Shown in pieces: positions 48,408 to 59,373 of a stretch of DNA of 64,000 bases. Under the pieces are notes generated by a model that saw only the letters and a program-made list of their open reading frames with translations, was not told the DNA's origin and did not search any database. Made by a program: the position numbers and the translations under genes. Location of the stretch: assembly GCA_900074745.1 (NCBI GenBank), contig LT598465.1, positions 1,178,001 to 1,242,000 on the forward strand, given 5' to 3'. How positions within the stretch are numbered: the first letter of the stretch is position 1; the number at the start of each line of letters is the position of its first letter. This DNA comes from Lachancea mirantina. Its lineage: Eukaryota; Ascomycota; Saccharomycetes; Saccharomycetales; Saccharomycetaceae.

Positions 48408-48656
48408 TCAATGAATATCTTTGACCTCTGGCGACGAAAACAGCTCCAACCTTCGACGACCTACTCTAAGCAGATGTTCAATGGTGCTAAAGTCCTTGCG
48501 AGGCAAATCCTTGTATCGCTGGAATTCATACCTAAAGTGTTTTTCAAAGTGAGCTCTATTCTCTTGCGGCTTCTGATACGCTAACCGTATGAATTGCCTG
48601 TACAAGTGTAAAATCTGTCTTTGGAGTCCGCTTGGTCGTTTTATCATGTTCGCCAT
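48408..48656 (-). CDS. SDH6: succinate dehydrogenase assembly factor Sdh6 (SDHAF1), LYR protein
   Basis: 82 residues from 48656, or 79 from the second ATG at 48647, which aligns better with S. cerevisiae MPKRLSGLQ. LHLYRQFIR carries the L-Y-R motif followed by a downstream phenylalanine, and the conserved block LPRKDFSTIEHLLRVGRRRLE is clear. Sdh6 protects the Sdh2 iron-sulphur subunit during complex II maturation. S. cerevisiae counterpart: YDR379C-A. A short GT run (48391-48402) lies just past its 3' end. Confidence 0.95.
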   Translation of the reverse strand: MANMIKRPSGLQRQILHLYRQFIRLAYQKPQENRAHFEKHFRYEFQRYKDLPRKDFSTIEHLLRVGRRRLELFSSPEVKDIH

Positions 48657-49130
48657 AAGTTAAAAGACAAATGAGGGTCTGGTAAGCAGATTCTGCGATT
48701 GAGCTTATAAGGTTCACAAGGGTGAATTTCCCTTTGACAAATTTTATTTCATCGGCATCTATTAATCAAGGGATCAAGAAACCCAATTTCGAAAATTCCA
48801 CTAATATTGCTGGAATCGGTCTACAAAGCATGCCTTCTATTAATTGCCCGCCATTGAATCAACGTCTTGCACCATATTTCGATATCCTTCATATCATCAA
48901 TTATTCGTTAGATCTGAAAGTTGATTTGGTTACAGGACCAAAAGTATAAAAGATCAAGATCAAAAGAAACCCGTTACTACTAAGGTCTGAAACGGTGGCA
49001 GCGACTCAAGAGTTCCGCTTTCATGCCAACCTGATTCAATGCGAGTCAACTGGTGGGCGTGGGGTATATTCAGTTTATGATCTTTAGCGGTCAGGCTCGA
49101 GGTCAAAAGAAAAATTTTGTATGAGTCTGC
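48657..49130. other. SDH6/ceramide glucosyltransferase divergent region
   Basis: 474 bp. A 75-codon forward frame (48722-48949) begins at a non-ATG codon and has no recognisable product. Nothing else seen. Confidence 0.5.
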
Positions 49131-50843
49131 ATGATCATCGGTTCCGGTAACGAAAACACCGCATTATCCATCAAGATGCGTGTTCTTGGCAGTAAGCTGG
49201 CAATTGGATTTCGTTTATGGGACATTGTTGAGGCTGAGAAAGCTCTGCGCGAAAAGAGCCAAATTAAGCAACTTGAACCAGCCTCATCGAACTCGGGAGA
49301 TCCGGGAAAAGACGCTTTTACCAAGGTAGTAGCATTAATTTTGATTATCTGGTACATAGTTGTGCTGCTACTAGCGTATTCCGGCTGGTTGGAGATAGTT
49401 CGGAAATTTTCTCGAGCCAAACCAAAATTAACTGGTACCGCTGCATGCGAACCCGTTTCCATCATAAGACCCTGCAAGGGCATCGAGACGGAGATGGAAT
49501 CGTGTCTGGAAAGTTGCATTACCCAGGATTATCCTGCGGATAAGTTTGAGGTTTTATTCTGTGTCGAAAGCGCGATGGATCCATGCATTGTGCTGATCGA
49601 AAATCTCATAAAGAGATATGACAAGTTCAATTTAAAGCTTCTTGTGGGCGTGGAACCCGATGTGGATTACTACGGACCCAATCCAAAAATCAACAATTTG
49701 TCGAAGGGTTTCAGGTTTGCGAGTAACGACATTATATGGGTTTTGGACTCTAATGTATGGTGTCCGCCAGGCACGCTGGGCCGGAGTGTCGACAGTCTGC
49801 TCAATAACGTCGATAACGGGGATAAAATATCTGGGAAACCTGTTGTCTTGACCCACCATGTTCCCTTGGCGGTAAGCATCGATGAAGCAGTCGATTCGAT
49901 GCCCTTAAGTGCGCGCCTTGATGAGACCTTCTTGTTCACTTCGCATGCCAAATTTTACGTGGGATTCAACAAAGTCAGCATCGCACCGTGTGTGAATGGC
50001 AAGAGCAATTTGTACCGGCGTTCCGCTCTGAACGAGGCTGTCGAGCTCATCGGTAAAGCCGAAAAACCGACGGACTTGTTTAAAGATCCAAAGATTCAGA
50101 AAAGAGCCCGAGACGTCGCTCTCAAGAACCACGGGAAAGTTCATGAGAACCAGTGTGCATTTTCATGCATCGAGTGCGAAAACGGATTTCTCAAGAAAAA
50201 GGTCGTCGCAGGCAGTGAACAGGCGCACCATCACGGCATCGAGTTTTTCAGCACATATATTGGCGAGGACAACATGATCGGCACTGCGCTCTGGGACATG
50301 CTCGGCGGCAGGACAGGCATGAGTCTGGACGCTGTTGTCCAGCCACTTCGCTTCGGACTGCGTGACAACGGTGTCAAGAACTACGTGGATCGCCGAGTCC
50401 GCTGGCTACGAGTCCGGAAATACATGGTCCTGGCTGCCACTCTACTCGAGCCAACTACGGAGTCCCTCGTTGCAGGTCTAATGGGTGCGTTTGGCATGAA
50501 TCGCTTGTTCGGAGTTTCTTTCTCGCTTTTCATGCTGACGCATTTCGTTGTATGGTGCACGACAGATTGGATCCAGTATTGCATTTTATCCCGCACAATC
50601 TTCTGCGACACCAGTTTGACGCAACCTCCTCAATTCCTCGAAATACTGCACGAGAGACGCTCGTTTCCAGAGTGGCTTCTGGTGTGGTTACTGCGCGAAA
50701 CGCTAGCCCTTCCAATCTGGGTTAAAGCCATGTGCGGTTCCGTCATACAATGGCGCAATAAGCCCTTCAAAATTAAGAGCGACCTTACCGCAGAGGAGAT
50801 GTTGTCGTTCACTCCCACATTCCAAACGTCGTCCATTGTCTGA
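49131..50843 (+). CDS. HSX11: ceramide glucosyltransferase (GT21)
   Basis: 570 residues. An N-terminal membrane segment (about 65-85, VVALILIIWYIVVLLLAYSGW) is followed by the GT21 core: SIIRPCKGIETEME, EVLFCVESAMDP (D1), WVLDSNVW (D2), GEDNMIG (D3) and the (Q/R)xxRW motif as RRVRW. C-terminal hydrophobic segments complete the family plan. It transfers glucose from UDP-glucose to ceramide to make glucosylceramide. S. cerevisiae lacks the gene, while Kluyveromyces and Lachancea kluyveri are known to have it. It sits between SDH6 and ADE2 as an extra gene relative to S. cerevisiae. Kei1 (above) belongs to the competing inositol phosphorylceramide branch. Confidence 0.94.
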   Translation: MIIGSGNENTALSIKMRVLGSKLAIGFRLWDIVEAEKALREKSQIKQLEPASSNSGDPGKDAFTKVVALILIIWYIVVLLLAYSGWLEIVRKFSRAKPKLTGTAACEPVSIIRPCKGIETEMESCLESCITQDYPADKFEVLFCVESAMDPCIVLIENLIKRYDKFNLKLLVGVEPDVDYYGPNPKINNLSKGFRFASNDIIWVLDSNVWCPPGTLGRSVDSLLNNVDNGDKISGKPVVLTHHVPLAVSIDEAVDSMPLSARLDETFLFTSHAKFYVGFNKVSIAPCVNGKSNLYRRSALNEAVELIGKAEKPTDLFKDPKIQKRARDVALKNHGKVHENQCAFSCIECENGFLKKKVVAGSEQAHHHGIEFFSTYIGEDNMIGTALWDMLGGRTGMSLDAVVQPLRFGLRDNGVKNYVDRRVRWLRVRKYMVLAATLLEPTTESLVAGLMGAFGMNRLFGVSFSLFMLTHFVVWCTTDWIQYCILSRTIFCDTSLTQPPQFLEILHERRSFPEWLLVWLLRETLALPIWVKAMCGSVIQWRNKPFKIKSDLTAEEMLSFTPTFQTSSIV

Positions 50844-50949
50844 TCCTGATCTTCGAGGCTCCACCCTTCTGTCATTCGCGCTATTCGGAGCCTGCTGAAT
50901 GACGGGTCTTCATGCACGTTTCCTGCCTGCATATTATCATGCATGGAAT

Positions 50950-50955
50950 CACGTG
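50950..50955. promoter_or_regulatory. CACGTG upstream of the Zn2Cys6 gene
   Basis: AATCACGTGCTC, about 145 bp before the putative ATG at 51097. Confidence 0.4.
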
Positions 50956-51096
50956 CTCCAGCATATCGGCATTTGAAAATGTTGAAAACCCAATTAAAGA
51001 AATCACCGTTTCTATAGATATGAAATAACCTTCAACAGGGTCACAGTTCGGAAGGAGGGCCTACCTTGGGACTTAACGGTTAAGTTTAGTGGCCGC

Positions 51097-54000
51097 ATGA
51101 GTGGGCGACATTTTGATCTTTATGGAAAGGTTGAACAGAAGCGTAAAGTGGCCAGGAAGGCATGTCTAGCTTGCCGGGAAAAAAAGTGAAATGTGACGGA
51201 GAACACAAGCAACAAGGGAGTTCAACGGATTCGAAAAGATGTTCCAATTGTGCAGCAGCGGGAATAGAATGTGTTTTTGTGCCGAGTATGCGTGGCGGAC
51301 GACGTGTGCCCAAGCATCGGAATGGGTCCCTGGCAGTTGACCATGAGGACGGATCAAGAGCATATTGTACGAATGAAGGCAAAGCAGAGAAAGGTGGAAT
51401 TGGTGGTGGAAAAGAGACGTCACGTGATTGGAACTCTTATCCAGAATTCGCGGCTCGGGTGGGCGCTGGACGCAGAGCTACGGCGTGTCCTCCTCATTTC
51501 GAGCCTTACTTTGGTGCGTATCATGGATTTTGGCCCTCAGTAAGGATTCCAGTGCCGCCGTCGGAACTTCACGTAAGTCAAAACCCTACGCCACATCACA
51601 TGGCCTCAACGTCATCGATGCCTCCGAAATTTCCGCATCACTTTGGGCCTCCCTGTCTGCCCTGCGAATCACCTACACATCATTTTGGTCCGCACTTTTC
51701 ACCTTGGAACCGACCTTCGCATCCTCCACCACATTTCGAGCATCATCATCATCCTCCTCATCATCCAGGTCAACATCACGGTCCTTACCCTTTTTCGCGA
51801 CATTGGAAATATCCCCACCATCTTCCACGACATTTTCATCACTCGCGCAACCCTGAGCGTAACTTATATACCTGGCCTCCGCCTTACGGAGGCCCTTGGC
51901 CAAATCAAGCCGGATCTGCTTTTCCTGACTCTCGTATGGGAATGTACCGCCAGCAGAGCGACTCCTGTTCCGAGTTTTCAGAGAGTTCTCATTCGCAACC
52001 GAATACTGGTGTACATCGCGAATGGCCTTCACCTTCGTCAACCGTTCCTGCTTCTTTCGCAGATATGTCGAAGGCCGCTTCCTCCGATACCGATGCGACA
52101 TCTACGCCGAACGAAACGCAAGCGTATGAGTCATACCCCGCGGCCTCAAACACCAGTGACGCTAGCTACAACGAAATGTCTTACACTACCATAACTTTTG
52201 ACCACCGCGAAACAAGAATGAAGACTAAAGACGGACATGATATTCATGCGCATAAGCCTTCAACTGTGAAGTCTAATTTCATGGATCCTGGGTACGAACG
52301 ACATGAGCTTCATGTAGGCCAGGGATTCAAAGGTAGCCATGTTCCATCACTGGAACGTTATCAGAATGAGGAGACTCGGAATGATGTTCCTGTGACTAGC
52401 GTTACTTCCCCGAAGAAACCTCAAAATTCGACTGCCGGTCAAAATTTGAAAAGTAGCACTGGTGAGAAGAGGTTTACGGAAGACGACGCGACCCTGTCTT
52501 CATCGAATTCTAGCATTGATGAGTCTAGAAGCTCTTCGAGTACATCTCAGCTCCCTTCTGTATCAATATGGGAGGAAGGCAATAAGCATACTGAGAGCAG
52601 AGCCACTGCTAGAACCCTAAGGTATCGCCTATCAAGCGAAGACCTTTTGGATTACGACCTTCCGCCTCCATCCATTTCGTGCCTCCTTCTTGATGTCTTC
52701 TTTGAAAAAATTCACTTACAACTGCAGGTCCTGCCGCCAAAGGATTTTTTCATGAGCCAATTTAGTCCCCGAGCTAATACGGCTTTGATACATGCAATGT
52801 TTTTGTGCGCTAGACCCTATCTGAATATGTTGTGTCCACTTGATAACAACCACTCCTTTTCTGCTGATCATTATCTGGGTATGATAAAGAAATATCGAGA
52901 TCGCTTGGATGCTATAACCTTGATGCAAACTCACATTTTACTGTCATACTATTACTCAAAGTATGCATCAGACTGTGCGCAGGTTGAGTATCATTTGAAG
53001 GAGGTAGCTCAATTTATATGTTCGATGCCCTTACCAGCACTGTCGCCTGATGAGGCAATACTATCAAAGTTGAGTTCTGTGACTAGAATGCAGAGGGAAT
53101 CTTACTGCCGCCTTGCCTGGTCTTTGTTTTTAATGATTCGAGTTGGAAAAGAATGTTTTGGAAACAGCGTTTTCATGCATACGGATGAGGATACTGATTT
53201 ATGCAAACGGCTGAAAACTGCCCTTTTCACACACGTTTCGCTACCTTTCTTGGATGAGGATCGAGCCTCGATCCCAACCGGAATTTCCACGCACTCCAGT
53301 TTTGGCAGAGGGCCGAAATTGGAGTCTCTTTACGAAAAATGTGAGACGAGTGGTGGTAGCAGTGGCTGTCTTTACATTGCGGCAAGATTACAGGATGAAT
53401 TGATATGGTCGTTCGAAAGAGAACAGTGGATGTCACGTCATGATAAATTTGAGAAAGTCGTGAATAGGAAAGTTTCCGAAACTAAATGCGAAGGATCATT
53501 ATTAATATTAGATACTTCAGCAATTCTGGCTAAAACGTTTCTATTATTGAGTAAATTAGACGTTGTGAATGCTGGGCATACCAAGTTTGACAAATCTTGC
53601 CTTTTGAACATTGAAGAAAGCCATATGTCAAACACTTATTTTGAAGGCTTAAAGGAGGCAATTACTGCCTCACTCGTGTGCAAGGATGGTCCTCATCATA
53701 TAAACCTTTTGTCCCTCTTCCTTGCCATCTTAGATTGCACTGCGCTTTTAAATTTGTGCATGGGTATGAGCCCCGAATCTGAAGTCGGAAGCTCTGCACG
53801 AATTACTCTTATGAAATGCTTCTGTCCTACCCCTTGCAAAGACATTCCTGATGATGAATTCTTCTTGCACGATAAGCAGGGCCAAAGTTGGTGGGAGTTT
53901 GCTTATAAAGTTAAGCAGCAAGAGCTTAAAAACTTCCTTTCCGAAAAGCAAAGTAGCATAGGATTGAATGCAGCCTTACTGGAGTTTAAATTTTCGGAGT

Positions 54001-54467
54001 GCTCTGAACTCTGGACTCAATATCCATTTTTGACTTATAAATTGGCATGCCGAACGCTTCCGCTTTTGGCTTGTTTTCATTATTTGGGGACGGCTCATGT
54101 ATTTACTGAAACAGAGAGAGCTGGGCACCGACTTTTCACCATAAAACCTCGAGAAGAGCCACAATGTGAGGAACAGTCCTGGTCGTTTGAAGACGTGCGA
54201 ACGGAATTTTCAAAATCTCTCGAATGGGGCCATTTAGCCTCAGAGTTAACTGAGGATGACGCTTGGGAGCTGCTGGTTAGACTCACCGAGCCCAGCTTTT
54301 GGACGAATCGCTTCGCAGTGTGCGCAGAATTCATTAAGCGCTATGCGACTATTCTACCAAACAGTGACGGCATAACTCAAAATGTCGACGTCCTTTCCTC
54401 CTGTTTACAAAAAAAGAAACCACCTTCTAGTATTCGCCATAGTGATGCTTCTTCTATACCTGCATAA
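51097..54467 (+). CDS. Zn2Cys6 transcription factor with apparent frameshift in the zinc cluster
   Basis: The natural start appears to be ATG 51097 (MSGRHFDLYGKV...RKACLACREKK), which runs into a TGA at 51187-51189. The frame one base over, open from 51162 to 54467 (1101 residues), resumes as VKCDGEH...CSNCAAAGIECVFVP. The six-cysteine cluster is split exactly at an A7 run (51179-51185); an eighth A would join the halves. The long frame has a His/Pro-rich tract (about 130-210), serine-rich linkers and a fungal-type middle homology region (DVFFEKIHLQLQVLPPKDFF onward). An intact 1100-codon frame argues against an old pseudogene; a base-calling error, a recent mutation or frameshifting are possible. 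Targets unknown. It may regulate neighbours, but that is a guess. Confidence 0.8.
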
Positions 54468-54603
54468 AAAGTTCATACTTTCGAAAAACGTATTCATTGT
54501 TGTGGGCTAGACTCTACGTGTTTTCCACGAACTAGAACACACACACTAGTGAATATGAAAAGTACAGACCTACACAATCATCACATCAAAGCTTTTGATA
54601 GCT

Positions 54604-56328
54604 TTATTTCTGGTCAAGATACGACTGGTATCCGATTGTTTCAATCTTTCCCGCTTTCTCTAAAACCTCCTCTTCTTGTTTCAACAAAAACTCTTGCATT
54701 TTGCGAAGGTAGGATGAGTTACTAGAGCCAATCATTCTTATGGCCAAGAGAGCCGCGTTAGTACTGTTGTTGATAGCAACAGTTGCGACTGGAATACCTC
54801 TAGGCATTTGAACAATGGAGTGTAGTGAGTCGACACCATCAAGCGTTGAACCTTTGACAGGAACTCCGATAACCGGAAGCGGTGTCATAGCAGCTACCAT
54901 TCCAGGTAGGTGAGCAGCACCACCAGCACCGGCAATAATTACCTTAAGCCCTCGATCTGCTGCTTCTATAGAATATCTGCTCATTCTGTGAGGAGTCCTG
55001 TGTGCGGATACAATGGTAACTTCATATGGAACATCGAACTGATTCAAGATGTTGCATGCTTGGCTCATAACAGGAAGATCAGAATCGGAACCCATGATCA
55101 CACCCACCAGAGGCTTCTGAGAAATGCCTGGTATGACTGGGGCAAGCCTGTCTGCCGCGCTAGAACTGCCATTGTCTTTGCTTTCACCAAGTAGATAACT
55201 TAACTTCCGCTCACATTCAGTCATCGATGAGCCTACTATGTTAATGTGGCCCATCTTTCTCTTTGGCCTAGACTCCTTTCCATACAAGTATACGGAAGTA
55301 CCTGGCGTCCTGAGAGCACGCTCGCAGATTTGCAATTCGCCGTCCTTAGTCTCCTTGTCTCCCAAAATGTTCAGCATGATCGCATTTGTATCGTAAGTTG
55401 CCATGGTTGAAAAGTTTCTTGGCAAAGGTAGTTCCAAAACGGCTCTGACGTGGGCTTCAAATTGGGATGTTACACATGCATTTATTGTGTAATGGCCAGA
55501 ATTGTGTGGCCTGGGAGCGATTTCATTGATCAAAAGTTCCCCGTTATCCAAGTAAAACATTTCAACACCAAAAATACCACAGCCGGGAAATGACTTGATT
55601 GCATTTTCAGCAAGTAGCTTGGCTCTCAACTGAACGGAATCTGGAACCCGGGCTGGGGCAAAGCAAGTGTGGCAGATGTTGTCCTGATGGATGGTTTCGG
55701 CAGTAGGGTAAGAGAATACTTTACCATCAACAGCTCGCACAATCATAACGGCCAGTTCTTTTGCAAAGGGAGCCCATTTTTCGGCATAAAGTGGTCTGTT
55801 GTGCAACTCCTGAAGAGCCTGTGGGATAGAGTCCTTGGATTTGACAACAAAGTTACCACGACCATCATAAGCCAGAGTTCTGGATTTCAACATATAAGGG
55901 TAGCCGAATTTAGCTCCAACGGCAGCCAAACTTTGCTCTGTGGCGTTCTCGATGGCAATACTTTCAGCAACGGCAATCCCATTCTTTATTAAGTGCTCCT
56001 TTTGAGTAAACTTGTCTTGGATTAATGCAATCGTCTCGGGACTTGGATATATTTTCAGATCGGGATAAGTGGTTTGCAACTTCTTCAAAGTAGGTACATC
56101 AACATGTTCGATTTCTACAGTAAGCACATCGCATTTTGCGGCCAGCTTCTCTATATCTTCAGGATTCGCAAAAGAGCCTTCAACATGGTCCCCGGTAGCG
56201 TTGATCTGTTTGGCAGGAGAATTTGCGGCGTCTAAAATAACCGTTTTAACGTTCAGTCTGCTGGCAGCTTCGACAATCATACGACCGAGTTGGCCACCGC
56301 CCAAAATACCAACAGTGCGAAAATCCAT
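54604..56328 (-). CDS. ADE2: phosphoribosylaminoimidazole carboxylase Ade2
   Basis: 574 residues from the ATG at 56328 ([17 protein letters not shown]); the frame is open 55 codons further upstream but without an ATG. The N-terminal PurK-type ATP-grasp domain (about 1-390, [34 protein letters not shown]) is fused to a C-terminal PurE-type mutase domain (about 410-574, [42 protein letters not shown]). It converts AIR to CAIR in purine synthesis; loss gives red colonies. Two TGACTC sites upstream suggest Bas1/Gcn4 control. S. cerevisiae counterpart: YOR128C (571 residues). Confidence 0.99.
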   Translation of the reverse strand: MDFRTVGILGGGQLGRMIVEAASRLNVKTVILDAANSPAKQINATGDHVEGSFANPEDIEKLAAKCDVLTVEIEHVDVPTLKKLQTTYPDLKIYPSPETIALIQDKFTQKEHLIKNGIAVAESIAIENATEQSLAAVGAKFGYPYMLKSRTLAYDGRGNFVVKSKDSIPQALQELHNRPLYAEKWAPFAKELAVMIVRAVDGKVFSYPTAETIHQDNICHTCFAPARVPDSVQLRAKLLAENAIKSFPGCGIFGVEMFYLDNGELLINEIAPRPHNSGHYTINACVTSQFEAHVRAVLELPLPRNFSTMATYDTNAIMLNILGDKETKDGELQICERALRTPGTSVYLYGKESRPKRKMGHINIVGSSMTECERKLSYLLGESKDNGSSSAADRLAPVIPGISQKPLVGVIMGSDSDLPVMSQACNILNQFDVPYEVTIVSAHRTPHRMSRYSIEAADRGLKVIIAGAGGAAHLPGMVAAMTPLPVIGVPVKGSTLDGVDSLHSIVQMPRGIPVATVAINNSTNAALLAIRMIGSSNSSYLRKMQEFLLKQEEEVLEKAGKIETIGYQSYLDQK

Positions 56329-56805
56329 TGCAACGTACCTAACTTTAGATTTAGCTTGAATTTTAGACTGAACTGTTTCAAACAATCGAACAAATGCTTG
56401 CAAACAAGAAGACGTACAATTCAAAGTTGAGAAAATGGGATATCCCTGAATTAAATGGAAATATTGTCCTAATTCTAAGCTACTTGATTTCACTTAAGTT
56501 TAAGGTCGAGCAATGCTAAAAATTGATCTTCTGTTGAAGTTGTCATTTAGTTGGAACCCGAGTCAATCAAACTCAATTAATTGAAGAACTCAAAAGCTTA
56601 ACGACCGAGTCACGTGAATCAAATTTATAGAAGGTCACGTGGTGTTTTTAAGAGACGATCCACGAGTCTTGAAATGCAGTTCAGAGGCATATTTTGGCTG
56701 ATCTGAAGGATATAGTAATGTGCTTACGATTCCCCACGTTTTCGGTTTGAAACCTGCGAGCTCCTGTGTGCTTCTGTGATTTCTTATGGGTCAGAAACGA
56801 AACGC
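56329..56805. other. ADE2 upstream region
   Basis: 477 bp between the ADE2 start and the AFI1 stop, both on the reverse strand. It holds the TGACTC and CACGTG sites described separately; no gene seen. Confidence 0.6.
56560..56612 (-). promoter_or_regulatory. two TGACTC (Bas1/Gcn4) sites upstream of ADE2
   Basis: GAGTCA at 56560-56565 and 56607-56612, read as TGACTC towards ADE2, lie 232 and 279 bp upstream of its ATG. Bas1-Pho2 uses TGACTC at ADE genes. The second overlaps a GTCACGTGA E-box (CACGTG 56611-56616); another CACGTG lies at 56636-56641. Confidence 0.7.
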
Positions 56806-59373
56806 TCAGAAAAACGTCGGACGTGAAAACTCAGTACCTGTGGAACCACGCAACGCGAGTTTTCCCTGTGCTTCTGCTAATGTGTTCAAATTGTTCAACA
56901 GTTCACGTCGATTTGGTGAAATTTCAAAATTATTTTCATTGATTGGAAACTGTGCATCTCTTCTGTGACTGGGAACGCATGTAGCCTGGTCATGTTTCGG
57001 CTCGGTAAAGTGCCTCGTTACTAGCTTGAACGCGAGATTAACCCTTTTTTCGAGCAATTGACTTCCGACAGAATTGCTTTCGATGGCTCTTATTAAAGCA
57101 ATGCAATGTTCTTTGATTTGATTCACTAACTTTGAGATATCGGCAGCTAGGGAATCGTCAAAAGCACCGATATTCAAAGAGCTGACGAGCATGGTTGGAT
57201 CACCAGTAGCGACAGTATCGTACCTGGTATCGCCTGTTCCAGAAAAAAAGGAGTTGGAGTCCGACAATGCAGATGAAAGAGGTACATCGTAACCACGAGA
57301 AAAGTGATCTTCGGCAATTCGATCGTTCAAAAATAACGGGCAATACAGCAAATTGGTAAAGTAGTCACGCGTGAACCACAGTACAAGATCTTGGCTTTTC
57401 TCGATAGACAATCCACTGAGGGTCTGGGCTCTCTCGGCGCAAAGCTTCAGATCCAGTTCTGAAAAGTCCGCTTGCGTCATAATGTCTACAAGCTGGGTGG
57501 GAGGATAATTTAAACAGACGTTCAGGAATGTGTTCATGCTTGCCACGTTGCAGGTCACGTACCTGTACATTTCCATTATGGAAGAAAGGATTTGATTTAA
57601 GGTGTTTTGGATATTTTCCAACTTCGAATGTTCATTTGTTAAAAGAAAAGCCAGACACTGTTCGAGGTCGAACAGTAATTTGATCATATTCAGTGAATTA
57701 GGCTCAAAAAATTCTGGGAAAAGTACGAAATCGTGGTATGCAACCAAATATTCTTCCTTAAGAGAATACTCATAGTGCTGTGAGGGCCTCTGGGCTGCTC
57801 TCTTTAGCAAGCTAAGAATTTGTAAAATGGTTTTCCGCTTAAAAACGTTGATAATAGTCTCATTATCGTGCTGATATTTTACCAGCTCCAATGATAACCT
57901 CGATGTCATCTGAATATTATGCTCTGCGTGCGACTCATGAGAGTCGCCAAAATCTCGTGTCCAGAGTTTTTGTACTTTGAGAGACTTCGGACGACTTTTT
58001 CGAAAACCAGCTGGATTCTTCGTGAGAGGTTCGGACCCTAAAAGGTGCTTATTGACAAGCCGATCTTCGTCTAGATCGTAGTAATAATCCCAGATGTCCT
58101 CTTGTATTTCAAAAATAGGATTAGAGACGCCTATGATGGATGTGGAGTGCGAACTTTTGACCCGCTTCATAGCGGCACGTAGTGAATCAATAAATGAAAT
58201 ATCCATGTAAGGGAAAACAAACAATTGAGGACCTTTCCGATCTCGTCTATCAAAGCCTCTCATCAGATTGGAAAGCGCTATGACAAATTGGCACAGAGTA
58301 TCTTTGGGAAGCTTGCAACAGTTAACTACCAGCCTCCAAGACATACTACTTTGTTTGCATCGATACATTTTTTGTAAAAATCGAGCGACAAACTTCAGTA
58401 CCAGATCATTATACCTGATTTCGACTGGTATCGGATCGTAAGTTATAAGATCAATTTGAAGAGGTATTTTTGTGAAGTAATTAGGTAAATCGGATGTTTG
58501 GAAAATATTGAACTGGTATTCGATGTTTTTAGATTTAAACCTAATTTTATTGCCGAATTGATCACTTTCAGGGAGTATATTGAGACCTATTATTTTTCTT
58601 AAACTCTCACTGCTTGGATCTAACAGAGTCTTGACCGCATCTTCGTCTCCAATCGAGCTCAAAACGGCCTGTAAACATTGGTCACCATGAATATGTCGTA
58701 CCGTGGACAGATCTAGAGAATTTATCATGTTGAAGCATTCGACAAGCATGCTGGTGCCACCGTTCGGCAATCGCAGGTACTCGTGAAGTAACATGACCAA
58801 AATGGGCTTGAGTATTAGAAAATTCGACATTTTAGTTCCCATTCCAATTGATTTGATGCGAGCTCCGCGCTTGTTGGTTGTATCTCGTACTGAGCTTGCA
58901 ATATTGAAGAAAAATAGTGGGGAATCATCACTGGTGCTAAGTCCAAAATCCTCGTCGCTGCCTGCAGCGACTGCATCGTCGTCGTCTCCGCTCAACTCCT
59001 GCTCACGTTCCTCGATGATAGTCGACGACCACGAATTTCCTTCGCTTACTTCTTGACTCTCGATGGGATAGATGCTGTATGCATGTTTCCTGGTCTTGTA
59101 GAGAATGAATACAGTGAAGTCTGTATCGCCAGGCTTGGACTCTATGCTGTTGGGAATCATCAGACTTGCCAAATTTGTGCCAATTGAGTTGAAATTGGTT
59201 TTAAACCCAGGTATACTTTTCGGATACTGAAACTTAACCACGGGACCCAGTTTATTATCGAATTCAGAAGCTATGATATACTGAACGTTGTGATGATGGG
59301 ACGTGTGTTCATCATAGCTCTGTAGGAGGTGCGCACTGAGACCAGACTTCATAGACTGCGAATGGATCAGCAT
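56806..59373 (-). CDS. AFI1: Afi1, Arf3-interacting polarity protein (DENN-type)
   Basis: 855 residues from the ATG at 59373, or 848 from the ATG at 59352 (MKSGLSAHLLQ); the choice is uncertain. The N-terminal Afi1/longin-DENN region begins VQYIIASEFDNKLGPVVKFQYPKSIPG and continues through FTVFILYKTRKHAYSIYP; SPA1-like segments follow (ILVMLLHEYLRLPNGGTSML). The C-terminus is rich in polar residues. Afi1 binds Arf3 and helps anchor polarity at the plasma membrane. S. cerevisiae counterpart: YOR129C (893 residues). It follows ADE2 on the same strand, as in S. cerevisiae. Confidence 0.93.
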   Translation of the reverse strand: MLIHSQSMKSGLSAHLLQSYDEHTSHHHNVQYIIASEFDNKLGPVVKFQYPKSIPGFKTNFNSIGTNLASLMIPNSIESKPGDTDFTVFILYKTRKHAYSIYPIESQEVSEGNSWSSTIIEEREQELSGDDDDAVAAGSDEDFGLSTSDDSPLFFFNIASSVRDTTNKRGARIKSIGMGTKMSNFLILKPILVMLLHEYLRLPNGGTSMLVECFNMINSLDLSTVRHIHGDQCLQAVLSSIGDEDAVKTLLDPSSESLRKIIGLNILPESDQFGNKIRFKSKNIEYQFNIFQTSDLPNYFTKIPLQIDLITYDPIPVEIRYNDLVLKFVARFLQKMYRCKQSSMSWRLVVNCCKLPKDTLCQFVIALSNLMRGFDRRDRKGPQLFVFPYMDISFIDSLRAAMKRVKSSHSTSIIGVSNPIFEIQEDIWDYYYDLDEDRLVNKHLLGSEPLTKNPAGFRKSRPKSLKVQKLWTRDFGDSHESHAEHNIQMTSRLSLELVKYQHDNETIINVFKRKTILQILSLLKRAAQRPSQHYEYSLKEEYLVAYHDFVLFPEFFEPNSLNMIKLLFDLEQCLAFLLTNEHSKLENIQNTLNQILSSIMEMYRYVTCNVASMNTFLNVCLNYPPTQLVDIMTQADFSELDLKLCAERAQTLSGLSIEKSQDLVLWFTRDYFTNLLYCPLFLNDRIAEDHFSRGYDVPLSSALSDSNSFFSGTGDTRYDTVATGDPTMLVSSLNIGAFDDSLAADISKLVNQIKEHCIALIRAIESNSVGSQLLEKRVNLAFKLVTRHFTEPKHDQATCVPSHRRDAQFPINENNFEISPNRRELLNNLNTLAEAQGKLALRGSTGTEFSRPTFF

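Noticed and set aside
48722-48949. 75-codon frame between SDH6 and the glucosyltransferase
   Set aside because: Non-ATG start and no family features.
56329-56493. N-terminal extension of ADE2 by 55 codons
   Set aside because: The extension has no ATG, and the S. cerevisiae protein starts at the conserved [12 protein letters not shown].
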